64,000 bases of DNA, from the NCBI RefSeq assembly GCF_964340395.1, contig NC_135561.1:6505518-6569517 (forward strand), read 5' to 3'. Source of the stretch: Glandiceps talaboti (lineage: Eukaryota; Hemichordata; Enteropneusta; Spengelidae). Both the position numbers and the translations under genes were made by a program. Below, one piece after another: positions 46,889 to 59,300 of this stretch (position 1 is its first letter; each line of letters begins with the position of its first letter). A model generated the notes under the pieces. That model had not been told where the DNA came from. It was given only the letters and a program-made list of their open reading frames with translations, and made no database searches.

Positions 46889-47318
46889 TAAGGCCAAAAA
46901 ACATTGTGTGGTTCCGATTACGCTCAATTTTAGAATAGGTGGGGTAGGTAGATTTTTTATTTTATTGTATTGTATTTCTTTCATGTGTGAGTTCAGGCAG
47001 TTATGTTTTCACTTGTTTTCTATATGGTCTCTGTGTTATTGGTTTCTTCTCGTCAGATGTACAGCCATTACAGATTGTAAGAGATTTTTTTTATACAGTA
47101 CATGTATTGTCTTTTTAAGTTGATGTCAGTTTCTACATCCAATATTTCTGGCGTGGCTTCACTGACAATTTTCGCAATTTTATTTTTTTTTCTCGAATAT
47201 GTGAAAAAAAGTTTGGGGGTTGGGTAACCGGAACGAAACAGTCAAATAAAATTCCTACCGATCTACCCTATTTTCTGAAATCATGTTATCGAAAACAAAC
47301 TTTTTTTTTTATTTTGCC
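46889..47318. mobile_element. MITE-like element with GGCCAAAA-type inverted ends
   Basis: The left end (TAAGGCCAAAAAACA ... GTTCCGATTACG ... TAGGTAGA) aligns imperfectly with the reverse complement of the right end (TCTACCCTATTTTCTG ... GTTATCGAAAAC ... TTTTGCC). A related single end lies at 56036-56099 (CTACCTACCC ... GTTATCGGAAACAAAC ... TTTTGCC). No transposase frame is visible. Probably a non-autonomous DNA transposon. Confidence 0.5.
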
Positions 47319-47527
47319 AAACCCCGATCTTCATCCTTTCCTCCCTCAAACATCATGCTACGACGTGGGTTTGCTCATTAAGCCGAGAGCTTATCCTCTG
47401 CTTTGGATCACGAGACGTGTATATATGATATATTATCGGTCCATCCACCCGTGGGTGTATATGAATCAACAGGTGTTTACTTACAACTCATCAGGTCTCG
47501 CCAACTCGTACGCTTGTACCTTATAAC

Positions 47528-47558
47528 CCCAACAGTCCCTCGTATTAGAGGACTGTGT
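47528..47558. repeat. Orphan hairpin resembling the 44-bp satellite
   Basis: AACAGTCC and GGACTGTGTT flank CTCGTATTAGA, giving an 8-bp stem with an 11-nt loop. The satellite monomer has the same stem core (ACAGTCC/GGACTGT) and a loop ending in ATAGA. It may be a diverged seed or relative of the array 2 kb away. Confidence 0.4.
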
Positions 47559-49541
47559 TAGGTTAAGTTCACCACAGACAAGATATGAAGTAAGATACAT
47601 TGCAAAATAACTGATGATGTGGTGTTAGACTTACCAGATATCGTTTGTTTTCCATCTTGTAACTTTGTCATTACCATGGACTTATATGAAGAAAAATGAT
47701 TGAACCTTTCCCTGAGTACGGGGAATACTGTACGTCTAGTCTGTGGACACACCAGGAAATAGTCTTAAATATTACACACTTTCACCTTTCACCCTGTCAT
47801 GGTCTATTTATCGCATTCAATTCATTCATTGTGTATGGCTAGCCACCACTAGAGGCTATAAGTGACACACACTGAGTTTATAAGCTTTTTAATTATAAGA
47901 AAAAATATTTACTGCATAAAGCCTCAATTCAACTAATTATAATATAATATAATGTGAATGTCCATACAGGCCTTCTATGACATTACAATTGTCTTTTGGC
48001 AACACAGGGAAGGGTAGACTCTCTGACAGCCCTCACTACCTTCACTAAATTTCTATTTTTTCATTTACTTTAACCCAATAGCTAGTGCACCCTTACTGAA
48101 GGTAACAGAATGATAACACTACTCTGTAATATAACATTGGTCACTAAACTGGTCATATTTCATATTGTGGCATGTCATGGTGGAATCATAGATGTAGGAG
48201 AGAGCTCACCAATGTCTAGGTGGAATCAAACTTCAGGTACAACAATACATCATGATATATATATTTTTTATTACACATTGAAATTTACAGACACAGTAAA
48301 ATTGATGCTCCTTACAATACTTTAAATTTTCTACAGATATTTCATAAAATTGTTTTCATGTGATAAAACCATGTTGTAATTTGTGAGTGGAACAAAGTTG
48401 AACGTTTGATATGTACAAATTGCAGTTTGACTACAGTTTGACCAAATGACACTAAATTTCCTCAATAAACAACACTTTTCACTCAGATATGCACTTGTAG
48501 GGTCGCCATATAGTGACATTGGGATTTTACTAAACCTGCCATAGAGGGCATCATTTAAAAAATCATTTTGCTGGATTGATGACTTGTCGGGTGAGAAACA
48601 TAAAATTAAGTATGGCCATCCTAAAGGAGATGAGCAAAATAGCACAATAACACTTAACGTAAACCAATATCAATATTAGTAATTTTACATAAAAATCAAT
48701 AATATCCAACCAGTTGTTACTGGACAATGAAGCTATTTTTTTCTCTCATAAATTTACTTCTTATTTTCGGCTTCATTGTGTTGTTATAGAAATGTATGCA
48801 TTTAGGCATGTATGATTACCTACTGAATAAATCTTATCAGTATCCCATATCTGTGCAATTTGTTGACAAACGATTAGGTTTGTACTGTTGATACATGCAT
48901 TTCAAGTCAGTGCATATAATACCGGTACTACTGCAGAAACCAGTCTTTTGACTTACAAAGATATACTGAAACTAAAACTATTGTTGTTCAATGTGGTAGA
49001 TTACACAAGTGTGTGATAACATAGCCTGAGAGATCTAGGCACTGCTTCCATTTATGTAATGCACTCCCCTGGGGTAACAAGTGGTTACATGAGCTGGCCC
49101 TTTCAGACTAGTGATATCTGAGCCTTTGACAAGTACGGCCATAATCAACCTGTAATCAAGATATTGTGAAACTAGATATTTCACTATATGTACATTATTT
49201 GGAGACTTTCAGTGTTTTACACTGCTGTAAACCTGAACATTTTGGCTAAAGACTTATATTCACCAATTTTGCTGGAAAAGAAAACCACAAAAATGAATAG
49301 TGACTAAAATGCCTTCTTGTACATAAACTCAATGTATCAGTCTGGTGATTAGTAAAAATTAGTCTTTGAGAACTAGCTGAAGACTGAAAAATCGCAAAAT
49401 TTTCTATGTACATTGCAACAGCATGGATGTCATCTGGAAGTGCTAAAGATGTAAAATGTAAGATCATGGAAGTCATCAGAAATGCCACCCTACTATGAGT
49501 ACAATTAAATTAATGTCTATTCAATAGCCTATATGTTGCAA

Positions 49542-52500
49542 CCTGCGACCTGATTCACTAATCACAGTCCCACCATCATAGAGGGACTGTGACCTGATGC
49601 ACTGATTACAGTCCAGCTATCATAGAGGGACTGCAACCTGATTCACGAATCACAGTCCCACTATCATAGAGGGACTGTGACCTGATGCACTGATTACATT
49701 CCAGCTATCATAGAGGGACTGCAACCTGATTCACGAATCACAGTCCCACTATCATAGAGGGACTGTGATCTGATGCACTGATCACAATCCAGCTATCATA
49801 GAGGGACTGAGATCTGATGCACTGATTACAGTCTAGCTATCATAGAGGGACTGTGATCTGATGCACTGATCACAATCCAGCTATCATAGAGGGACTGAGA
49901 TCTGATGCACTGATTACAATCCAGCTATCATAGAGGGACTGTGATCTGATGCACTGATTACAGTCCAGCTATCATAGAGGGACTGTGATCTGATGCCCTG
50001 ATTACAGTCCAGCTATCATAGAGGGACTGAGATCTGATGCACTGATTACAATCCAGCTATCATAGAGGGACTGTGATCTGATGCACTGATTACAATCCAG
50101 CTATCATAGAGGGACTGTGATCTGATGCACTGATTACAATCCAGCTATCATAGAGGGACTGTGATCTGATGCACTGATTACAGTCCAGCTATCATAGAGG
50201 GACTGAGATCTGATGCACTGATTACAATCCAGCTATCATAGAGGGACTGTGATCTGATGCACTGATTACAATCCAGCTATCATAGAGGGACTGAGATCTG
50301 ATGCACTGATTACAATCCAGCTATCATAGAGGGACTGTGATCTGATGCACTGATTACAGTCCAGCTATCATAGAGGGACTGAGATCTGATGCACTGATTA
50401 CAATCCAGCTATCATAGAGGGACTGTGATCTGATGCACTGATTACAATCCAGCTATCATAGAGGGACTGAGATCTGATGCACTGATTACAATCCAGCTAT
50501 CATAGAGGGACTGTGATCTGATGCACTGATTACAGTCCAGCTATCATAGAGGGACTGAGATCTGATGCACTGATTACAATCCAGCTATCATAGAGGGACT
50601 GTGATCTGATGCACTGATTACAGTCGCAGCTATCATAGAGGGACTGTGATCTGATGCACTGATTACAGTCGCAGCTATCATAGAGGGACTGAGACCTGAT
50701 GCACTGATTACAGTCTAGCTATCATAGAGGGACTGAGACCTGATTCACTGATTACAGTCCAGTTATCATAGAGGGACTGTGACCTGATGTACTGATTACA
50801 GTCCAGTTATCATAGAGGGACTGTGACCTGATGCCCTGATTACAGTCCAGCTATCATAGAGGGACTGAGATCTGATGCACTGATTACAGTCTAGCTATCA
50901 TAGAGGGACTGTGATCTGATGCCCTGATTACAGTCTAGCTATCATAGAGGGACTGTGATCTGATTCACTGATTACAGTCGCAGCTATCATAGAGGGACTG
51001 TGATCTGATGCACTGATTACAGTCTAGCTATCATAGAGGGACTGTGATCTGATGCACTGATTACAGTCTAGCTATCATAGAGGGACTGTGATCTGATGCA
51101 CTGATTACAGTCTAGCTATCATAGAGGGACTGTGATCTGATGCCCTGATTACAGTCCAGCTATCATAGAGGGACTGTGATCTGATGCCCTGATTACAGTC
51201 CAGCTATCATAGAGGGACTGTGATCTGATGCCCTGATTACAGTCTAGCTATCATAGAGGGACTGTGATCTGATGCCCTGATTACAGTCCAGCTATCATAG
51301 AGGGACTGAGATCTGATGCCCTGATTACAGTCCAGCTATCATAGAGGGACTGTGATCTGATTCACTGATTACAGTCTAGCTATCATAGAGGGACTGAGAT
51401 CTGATGCCCTGATTACAGTTCAGCTATCATAGAGGGACTGAGATCTGATGCACTGATTACATTCCAGCTATCATAGAGGGACTGAGATCTGATGCACTGA
51501 TTACAGTCCAGCTATCATAGAGGGACTGAGATCTGATTCACTGATTACAGTCCAGCTATCATAGAGGGACTGAGATCTGATGCCCTGATTACAGTCTAGC
51601 TATCATAGAGGGACTGAGATCTGATGCCCTGATTACAGTCCAGCTATCATAGAGGGACTGTGATCTGATGCACTGATTACAGTCCAGCTATCATAGAGGG
51701 ACTGTGATCTGATGCCCTGATTACAGTCCAGCTATCATAGAGGGACTGTGATCTGATGCACTGATTACAGTCTAGCTATCATAGAGGGACTGTGATCTGA
51801 TGCCCTGATTACAGTCTAGCTATCATAGAGGGACTGTGATCTGATGCACTTATTACAGTCTAGCTATCATAGAGGGACTGTGATCTGATGCCCTGATTAC
51901 AGTCTAGCTATCATAGAGGGACTGTGATCTGATGCACTGATTACAGTCTAGCTATCATAGAGGGACTGTGATCTGATGCACTGATTACAGTCCAGCTATC
52001 ATAGAGGGACTGTGATCTGAAGCCCTGATTACAGTCTAGCTATCATAGAGGGACTGTGATCTGATGCCCTGATTACAGTCTAGCTATCATAGAGGGACTG
52101 TGATCTGAAGCCCTGATTACAGTCCAGCTATTATAGAGGGACTGTGACCTGATGCACTGATTACAGTCTAGCTATCATAGAGGGACTGTGATCTGATGCC
52201 CTGATTACAGTCCAGCTATCATAGAGGGACTGTGATCTGATGCACTGATTACAGTCCAGCTATCATAGAGGGACTGAGATCTGATGCCCTGATTACAGTC
52301 CAGCTATCATAGAGGGACTGTGATCTGATGCACTGATTACAGTCCAGCTATCATAGAGGGACTGTGATCTGATTCACTGATTACAGTCTAGCTATCATAG
52401 AGGGACTGCGACCTGATTCACTGATTACAGTCCCACCATCATAGAGGGACTGTGATCTGATGCCCTGATTACAGTCCAGCTATCATAGAGGGACTGTGAT

Positions 52501-53117
52501 CTGATGCACTGATTACAGTCCAGCTATCATAGAGGGACTGCGACCTGATTCACTGATTACAGTCCCACCATCATAGAGGGACTGTGATCTGATGCCCTGA
52601 TTACAGTCCAGCTATCATAGAGGGACTGTGATCTGATGCACTGATTACAGTCCAGCTATCATAGAGGGACTGTGATCTGATGCCCTGATTACAGTCTAGC
52701 TATCATAGAGGGACTGTGATCTGATGCCCTGATTACAGTCTAGCTATCATAGAGGGACTGAGATCTGATGCCCTGATTACAGTCCAGCTATCATAGAGGG
52801 ACTGTGATCTGATGCCCTGATTACAGTCTAGCTATCATAGAGGGACTGAGATCTGATGCCCTGATTACAGTCCAGCTATCATAGAGGGACTGTGATCTGA
52901 TGCCCTGATTACAGTCTAGCTATCATAGAGGGACTGAGATCTGATGCACTGATTACAGTCTAGCTATCATAGAGGGACTGAGATCTGATGCACTGATTAC
53001 AGTCTAGCTATCATAGAGGGACTGTGATCTGATGCCCTGATTACAGTCTAGCTATCATAGAGGGACTGAGATCTGATGCCCTGATTACATTCCAGCTTTC
53101 ATAGAGGGACTGCAACC
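49542..53117. repeat. 44-bp hairpin satellite, about 81 tandem copies
   Basis: The unit runs GATTACAGTCCAGCTATCAT, AGAGGGACTGTGATCTGATG, CACT (44 bp) and repeats without large interruptions. Each unit has a near-perfect inverted repeat (GATTACAGTCC against GGACTGTGATC), and the loop side also pairs CTAT with ATAG around a central C. The outer left units carry a perfect stem (ATCACAGTCCC/GGGACTGTGAT). Variants cluster: ACAATCC units mainly at about 49790-50600, GCCCTGATT units mainly at 50820-53090. A few units have one extra base (GTCGCAGC). Stops and a length not divisible by three exclude coding. Confidence 0.93.
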
Positions 53118-53880
53118 TAATTAGAGGATTACACTATTTTCAGTACAGTGTATTTTCCAAGGGCAAAAATTAACAAAAATAGCAGAAAGTCACAGGTACT
53201 AGTTTTTGTATTCTAAACTATGCAAAAAAATGTCAGTTAGTAATTTATAGAAGAAAGTTAAAATAGTGAATTTGAACACAGAGCATTGTTAGTGCTCTTA
53301 CAGTATTTGGCAGGTTGTACTATGTTGGCCTTAGTGACAATGGTTACACCTTGTCATAAACTGTCATCAGTCCACTTCCATTGGTCATTAATACATTAGC
53401 TGTTAGGAATGTAAATTAAAAAGTAATTATACAAGTACAATTAAAAGTATACAGATTCTTCAATAGAGGTAGTTCATATATAAAAATATTGAAAATAATG
53501 TCATGGGACAAGAAAAACATTAAAAATATACCGTTCAACTAAATATCACATGTTCAAATGAAATTCACTTTTCTATGAAAACCAGTAGGTACATGTGTAA
53601 GAAGAAAATTACTGTGCTTGTGGTCAAATAGATATACAATATCGAGCATTGTAGGGGTTACAGTGTGGCCCTAAATCATAAAATATATTTTATTCCATCA
53701 CGGTTTCTCAATCTGGGAATGTCACCCACCATTTTGATACATACTAACAAGGTTTTGACATGTAATTTCTCAGTTTACAAGAAATTATATGCAGTTTGTT
53801 TTCATGTTCATCGTGCACACAGCAATTAATTAATACATAGACACTGAAGACTAAACCTAGATGTTAAAAAACAAACATCT
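53118..53880. other. Spacer between satellite array and LDAH
   Basis: AT-rich, no coding potential seen. On the minus strand this is the LDAH 3' UTR and downstream flank. Confidence 0.5.
53689..53694 (-). terminator. Candidate poly(A) signal of LDAH
   Basis: TTTATT on the plus strand reads AATAAA on the minus strand, about 190 bp past the LDAH stop codon. It is the nearest canonical hexamer I noticed. No cleavage site can be proved. Confidence 0.4.
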
Positions 53881-56800
53881 TCATTTATGGATTTTTGTTA
53901 CATCATTTTTCAACCAACTCCAAACCATTTCTGCTACCTCCACACTGGATTCCAGACAGAATGCGTGGTCAAATCCCTTTTCACAAAGCCGTATATCTCC
54001 ATGGGGAAAGTTTAATTTCATTTTATGATGATAACTGACGGGACACCAGTGGTCTGAAGCACCATAGTAGAACAAAAGCTTATGTAAATGGTTGCGTATA
54101 GTCTCCAGGTCTGGTGAGACAACTTCTCTCATTTCACATGCTGCCATGTAGGTTTGATTGGATACACAGAATGGGTTGAACAGATTCATAGCAGCATTGT
54201 AGGTACAGGAAGCAACCTAATAGAGAAGAAGTGGGAAGGCTTGACTCAGTAACTTCTCAATCTACTTTAAAACAACTACAATTGTAGACATGAGACCATG
54301 AACAAATGGAACCTGTTACAAACAGGGACAGCAAACAAATGAATTGGATTAATAACACTTGGCACAGCATGTTGGAACAGCAGAGACTTGTATTACACAC
54401 CATGGTTTGATAAGAACAGTTTTATCGTCTCTTTACATGTATATGAAAGCCCAGGGGAACTGGACATTTGTTTGTGAAGAACTATGTAAAGTGGCCATCA
54501 AACTGTTCTTATCAAATTTAATACACGTTTCTGTACTTCAAACATGATGTGCCAAGTGTTATTAATCAAATTCAGTTGTTTACTTTCCCTGTTTGTCACA
54601 GGTTCTGTTCATTCACGGTCTCATGTCGGCAGTTGTACATGGAAAACACAGGACTGGAAGGTTTGTCACCATTTGCATTGCTGGATGTAGAGAGTATGGT
54701 GCAATATTACAATTACATCACATTGAATTTTGGGTCCACACCTAAAAATCACATTCCAAATGAATCATAATTTCAAATTATTGCAATACTTGTAGTGAAA
54801 ATAAACCTATAATTGACATGTACAAGTCTAATTACTGGTATTTTAACAATTTTCAGTGAATATATTGTAGGTTATCTGATTGAAAAAATATATTCTAGTT
54901 ACAGCTACTGGTAGTACAGCTTTAAATCCTTAATTGCATGGATTTGTACTCCTTCTAATGTGGATTGAGTTTTCTATACCTAATGAATGCTACATTGCAT
55001 TATAATTGGCACTAAATGACACTCAGCTGTGCTATGATGTATAAAAGAAACAATGACATATTATTTTTGTTATCTTCAATAGAGCCCTTGATGTTGTAAA
55101 ATTATTCAAGATAACTTTTATTGAAAAGTTTATGGTTTGTAGAGAAACGCTATAGATCAGATTACCAGAAAAAATGTCACCTTTTCTAAGTCTACTACAT
55201 ACTCATACTTCTGACTGCTAATACCCTGAAGTGGCACATGCTGAGTTTATATTTAAGTTTTTTTAACTGGTCCTGGGGTGGTTCACAACACAGCAATTAT
55301 TGAAATGATTTAAACAGTAAAATATTAATGACAATGCATTCTTTTATTTGCATTGTAAAACAATCTATCTTCTGATACTGTTGGCTTACATAATGGATTG
55401 CCTCATATATTGAGAATAATATGGATACATGTATTAGGCCTAAATACCAGGTTTAAGAGTTACCAATGTCAAGAGATAGTTAAATATGCTTCAGTATTAA
55501 GTAGATGTACATCATGGACCTTTTTCAAATGATGCAGAAGTTACTCAAAAAAACATATAAACTCAACTTATACTTCAATTACACCTCTGTTCCTTACCTT
55601 ACGTCCTTTGAAATACCACTGTATAAGACTCCATTGTACATGTGGTGAGAGGTAGGATGCTAATATAACAGGCAGTAAAACAAGCCAGCGTAAGTAAACT
55701 ACTGTAGTACCCATCCATAGTCCTTTAGGAGATTCCCACATTCCCTCTATTGTTGGATATAGCAGGATACACTTCAAAACATTTATTTGTGGCATTCTCT
55801 TTAAGATTTCTAGGATGAAGTAGCAACCTACAGAGAAATAAATAGATAATTTATTAAAGTAGCCATACGGATGACAAATTGATATTTATTTTGTTTAAGA
55901 CAACTCTTCTATGTTTTCCTGCTTGAAAAAAAAATGTGAAACACCATCGACCACATTTGTGGTTGTAACTCAATAAATTACAAAATGCTTAAAAACTAAT
56001 GTATAAAAATTCAAAGTAAAATAAAACAAAATTTCAATCTACCTACCCTATTCTCTGAAGCCATGTTATCGGAAACAAACACTTTTTTTTTATTTTGCCT
56101 AAACAAGCAAATACAGAATACTGACACTTACCTATAGAATGACCTATGAGAACAAGTTTGGTTTTAGGTGGTACATACTTCTTGATAAATTCTACCTTAT
56201 GCTGGATATTACCTTCCAAATTATATTTCTCATCATTACCAGAACCTACAATAAGAAGAATTCATATAAAATTATCAAAACTAAACTGTTTTTATCATAA
56301 TTTAACTTCTTTTGTCTCCGGATTTAACCACACATGACTTTTTTGGGATGAGATGTGATTATGAAATTTAAAAGACTAAAGTTGCATGATGTAACCATCT
56401 TATTAATATCTGATCACAGAGATGGCACAATTTGATTTATCTACATACTTCATGTTTTCAGTGTTTGCCTTTTTCATTATTGTACTCTTTGCTTATCTGT
56501 TGGGTGACCAGTAAGGAAGAAGGCAATCAAAAGATGGATAAATGAAAGAAAACAGAAAAGAACAAACACAGTATAGTAGTATTGAATTGAACTTTTGTTC
56601 GAAACACAAACTTGAAAATTGTTCCTTAAATTCTCGACTGCACTCTACAGGCATTGTCATCAGATTGACCCACTATTCAGCACAAGTGACCTATGAGCCT
56701 AATATTATAATAAGGGGTCATAGGTGCCTACAAGTTTGTATTACTCTCCATCTCTGCTCAACGATGGTTTAATTGCCATGATGTAGATGGCTTCCTTCAT

Positions 56801-57770
56801 TCCTCATTCAAAGTGCCTAGTTTCAGTGCCTAGGATTTTAACTTTGTTTATGTCAATGGAATGTCCTGGTGATTCGATGTGGATACAAACTTTCAGGTAC
56901 CTATGACCCCTTATTAGGCTCATGTGTCCTTAGGTCACGTGTGCTGAATAGTGGGTCAATCCATTGACAATGACTGAAGTATGCACTCATAAATTTCAGA
57001 TAGACTATTCAAGTTTGTGTTTGGAACTAAAGTTCAATTCAATACTAGGGTTTACCAACACAGATGAATTTCCATTTGAAAACAAACATGTAAATGTGAA
57101 ATGCAATGAATAAAGCAGATGAATAAAGCAAACCATGGATTCTCCTTGATCAGATTTTAATCAGATTATAAGACAGTAAGAGAGCTCAAATATTACTCGC
57201 CCAAATCAAACTGATGTATTAACAACTTGTTTTGTCATGTAACACAGAGATGCTTGCCAATTGATAATTGTCCAGCTAAAAATATGATCAACTTACTGAA
57301 ATTCCAGTGTACTTTCTTCATGTCTGGTGTAATTTCATGGCCAGCATGTGAAATAGCCCAGATAGGTACAGATCGACCACTTGCATCATATAGTGTCTCC
57401 ATAAATAATTCATAAAATCCTACCACACCAGGATTTCCTATAAGATCAAAATATAAACATTAATTTAAAGCTATAAGCCTATAGTTAGAACACTAAATAC
57501 AAATATTCATAAAGGCACATCTTTGCTTGTCATTTACTATCAACCTATATTACAAGCAAGTATTCCTGCTAAAATATAAACATACATAGTAACCAGAGCG
57601 TGGAGGATTTTAATTTTAAAAGTAATTTGGTTAGAGAAAAGCCTTCTTTCACCTAAAAAGATTGAGATCTAATCAAAAAATTCATGACTCACCAAATGGC
57701 AGTGCCATACCTACAGTGTGTGTATGTGTCTGTGTGTGTTTGTGTGTGTCTATCAATGTCTGTCTGTGTG

Positions 57771-57811
<41 letters not shown>

Positions 57812-58233
57812 GAAAGGGTGGGAGGGGAGGGGAAGATGGGGATGTGTGAAGGGCTGGATGTATAGAAGTGAATGTGAATAGCAATCTAGAAACAGCCATA
57901 TGCTAGGAATTAGCAGATTTCGCAACCAAATTCTGAAGTACCGCCCCATCCAGTTATAGAATAGGTCTTACCATCTTTCAAGAAAGTTATGTTGCAGGAG
58001 AGAAAACTAGTATGACATGGAGATATACAACTAAAGATGAAAACAGCTATTCAAGGATCAATACCTGGTATAAGAAGTGCTAGTACATCATGATCTTTAC
58101 AGTGTGCACTTGGTGAGGTCTCTATTTTATATAAACTCTCCTTTCTCTCACAGTCATATTTCAAAACATGTGTATTGACACCATTCACCATTAGATACTC
58201 GGAGTAACATGGGGTATCTTCAGTGTATGCCAT
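53881..58233 (-). CDS. LDAH: Lipid droplet-associated serine hydrolase
   Basis: Coding exons from 5' to 3': 58233-58065 (exon begins at 58274), 57437-57297, 56245-56132, 55827-55598 and 54216-53881 (stop TGA). They sum to 330 codons, 329 residues, close to human LDAH (325). An alpha/beta hydrolase fold is supported by the oxyanion-side [15 protein letters not shown], the nucleophile elbow GHSIG (split by the intron before CYF), the acid in [10 protein letters not shown] and the histidine in FDHAF. HAGHE and LYPTIEGM are also LDAH signatures. The start [13 protein letters not shown] fits the family N-terminus. The protein sits on lipid droplets and is linked to sterol ester turnover (family knowledge). 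The third intron is the largest gap after the first; introns carry several foldback repeats and a decayed protease exon. Confidence 0.95.
54287..54627. mobile_element. 341-bp foldback element in LDAH intron
   Basis: GACATGAGACCATGAACAAA at the left is mirrored by GTCTCATGTC and its inward neighbours at the right. The arms also share AATAACACTTGGCACA and TTTGATAAGAACAGTTT, giving about 150-bp arms with mismatches around a short centre. No protein. Confidence 0.72.
56036..56099. repeat. Single end of the 46889-47318 repeat family
   Basis: CTACCTACCCTATTCTCTGA, then CCATGTTATCGGAAACAAAC and a T tract with TTTTGCC, closely match 47262-47318. No partner end was found nearby. Confidence 0.6.
56575..57049 (-). 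mobile_element. Penelope-like element fragment with inverted ends
   Basis: Two arms of about 165 bp are mirror images (TAGTATTGAATTGAACTTTT at 56577 against its complement near 57045; both contain GGTCATAGGT and ACCCACTATTCAGCACA). Between them the minus strand reads [13 protein letters not shown], then [18 protein letters not shown]. This resembles the C-terminal part of the GIY-YIG endonuclease of Penelope-like elements. Terminal repeats in inverted orientation are known for that class. The reverse transcriptase is missing, so it is a dead fragment. Confidence 0.65.
57151..57167. repeat. Single end of the CAATCTGATTAAAATC foldback family
   Basis: CAGATTTTAATCAGATT is identical to the terminal part of the right arm of the palindrome at 59889-60105. 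The other arm is not seen. Confidence 0.45.
57717..57810. repeat. (TG)n microsatellite
   Basis: An interrupted then pure TG tract in an LDAH intron, just 3' (on the minus strand) of the relic protease exon. Confidence 0.93.
57927..58020 (-). pseudogene. Relic serine protease exon inside LDAH intron 1
   Basis: The minus strand translates in one frame to [17 protein letters not shown], then [15 protein letters not shown]. Gene 2 has PCLPPADDTTFFKDG followed by ETCTVTGWGATYNIG at the end of its 287-bp exon. The fragment ends at the same point as that exon, with GGTTGC where the donor GT would be. The upstream half of the exon, including the Asp102 region, is not recognisable. It lies in an LDAH intron on the LDAH strand, so it is a decayed copy rather than a working exon. 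Confidence 0.75.
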
Positions 58234-59095
58234 TCTGGGATACCAATAGCCAAGGTTGGTGGTCACTGGAATGCCTGAAAATAAAGTCAGCAACGTTTAA
58301 AATGCACTGGTGGCATTTTAAACGTGTAAAACCTTGAAAACAGCTTATTTGCCCATAGTTACCATCAATCTCATTCAAACATGACAAAGCAGGTGTCAGA
58401 GTCTAGAATAGACTTTCTGATTAAAAGACTGCCACGTGTTATCAAAATGTATATATTTCAGGCCTATATATTTATAATAAACACATGATAAAACCAACTC
58501 CATACTAGAATAATGAATGCTTTAAATGCATCTATATTGGACCGTAGTATTATTAACAAGAAATCTCTGCCTGAAAAAAAAAATCGGAATAGTGTGACTA
58601 ATCAGAACTGTTCTTGCATTTTAAAGCCTTGAAATTAGCTTGCCTTATTTGCCTAGGTACAATCATTTTCAGTAAACATGATCATACTTGTAACAGATTG
58701 TATGAGAGTAATCTAGGCTAGCTAATTCTACCGTACTGGCGACTTTTGGCCTTTTCTTTTTTTACTTTTTTTTATTTTATTTTATTTGGGGGGGGGGGGG
58801 CGGCAAACCATGGTAGAAAAAGTGAAAAGAAAAATGTTAAAGACACAAAATAAAATTTTAAAAAAATAAAAGATAAAAATTATTGCAAACAAAAACAAGG
58901 CAATAGACTAGTTATTGCAGCTAGCTGCAAATGCTACGACATGTACTGCAATGTATCTGGTGAATTTCTAATTTTTTAAATGATCGCACATTTTTGCAAG
59001 CTATACAGCGGCTGGGTGACATTTGAAGACTTACTACATCACTGTAAATCCTGTCGTACCAACATATTTTTCGAGAAATCTACGTAATTACATAC

Positions 59096-59300
59096 CTTGA
59101 TGTTCTGATGTTCGTCCTGCCTGTACTACTGTATGCCGTCTGCTCGTCACTAAGTTGACCTTTGAACTTATGACTTTTGCATACGCGAGAGCCCCCAACG
59201 ACAAGAGTCTGTGAATTGAAGCTCTGTATGTAGCCGATACGCTCCATTGAACGTCCAAGAACACATCTCCATGTTTCCGTAACGGATTAACATAGATGTT
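59096..59300 (-). promoter_or_regulatory. LDAH: Probable LDAH 5' non-coding exon and promoter side
   Basis: A good donor (CAAG/GTATGT) ends at 59096 on the minus strand. Upstream is an open frame from an ATG at 59245-59247 (MERIGYIQSF...), but it would enter the next exon in phase 2 while LDAH needs phase 1, so it cannot extend LDAH. If transcribed it is an upstream ORF that overlaps the LDAH start. The 5' limit is a guess. Confidence 0.5.

Larger units (their letters stand above)
44228..49541. other. Intergenic region upstream of gene 2
   Basis: This contains the 5' UTR and promoter of gene 2, whose start site I cannot fix, and no recognisable gene. The short open frames have no domain or splice support. 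A TIR-bearing repeat occupies about 46889-47318. An orphan hairpin resembling the 44-bp satellite monomer is at 47528-47558. The rest is AT-rich unique-looking sequence. Confidence 0.5.

Noticed and set aside
49542-53117. CRISPR-like array or coding minisatellite
   Set aside because: The unit is continuous with no unique spacers, the genome is animal, and 44 bp with stops is not coding.
59096-59247. MERIGYIQSF... as the LDAH N-terminus
   Set aside because: Its phase at the donor is 2, while the next exon needs phase 1, and a good family-like start ([13 protein letters not shown]) exists downstream.
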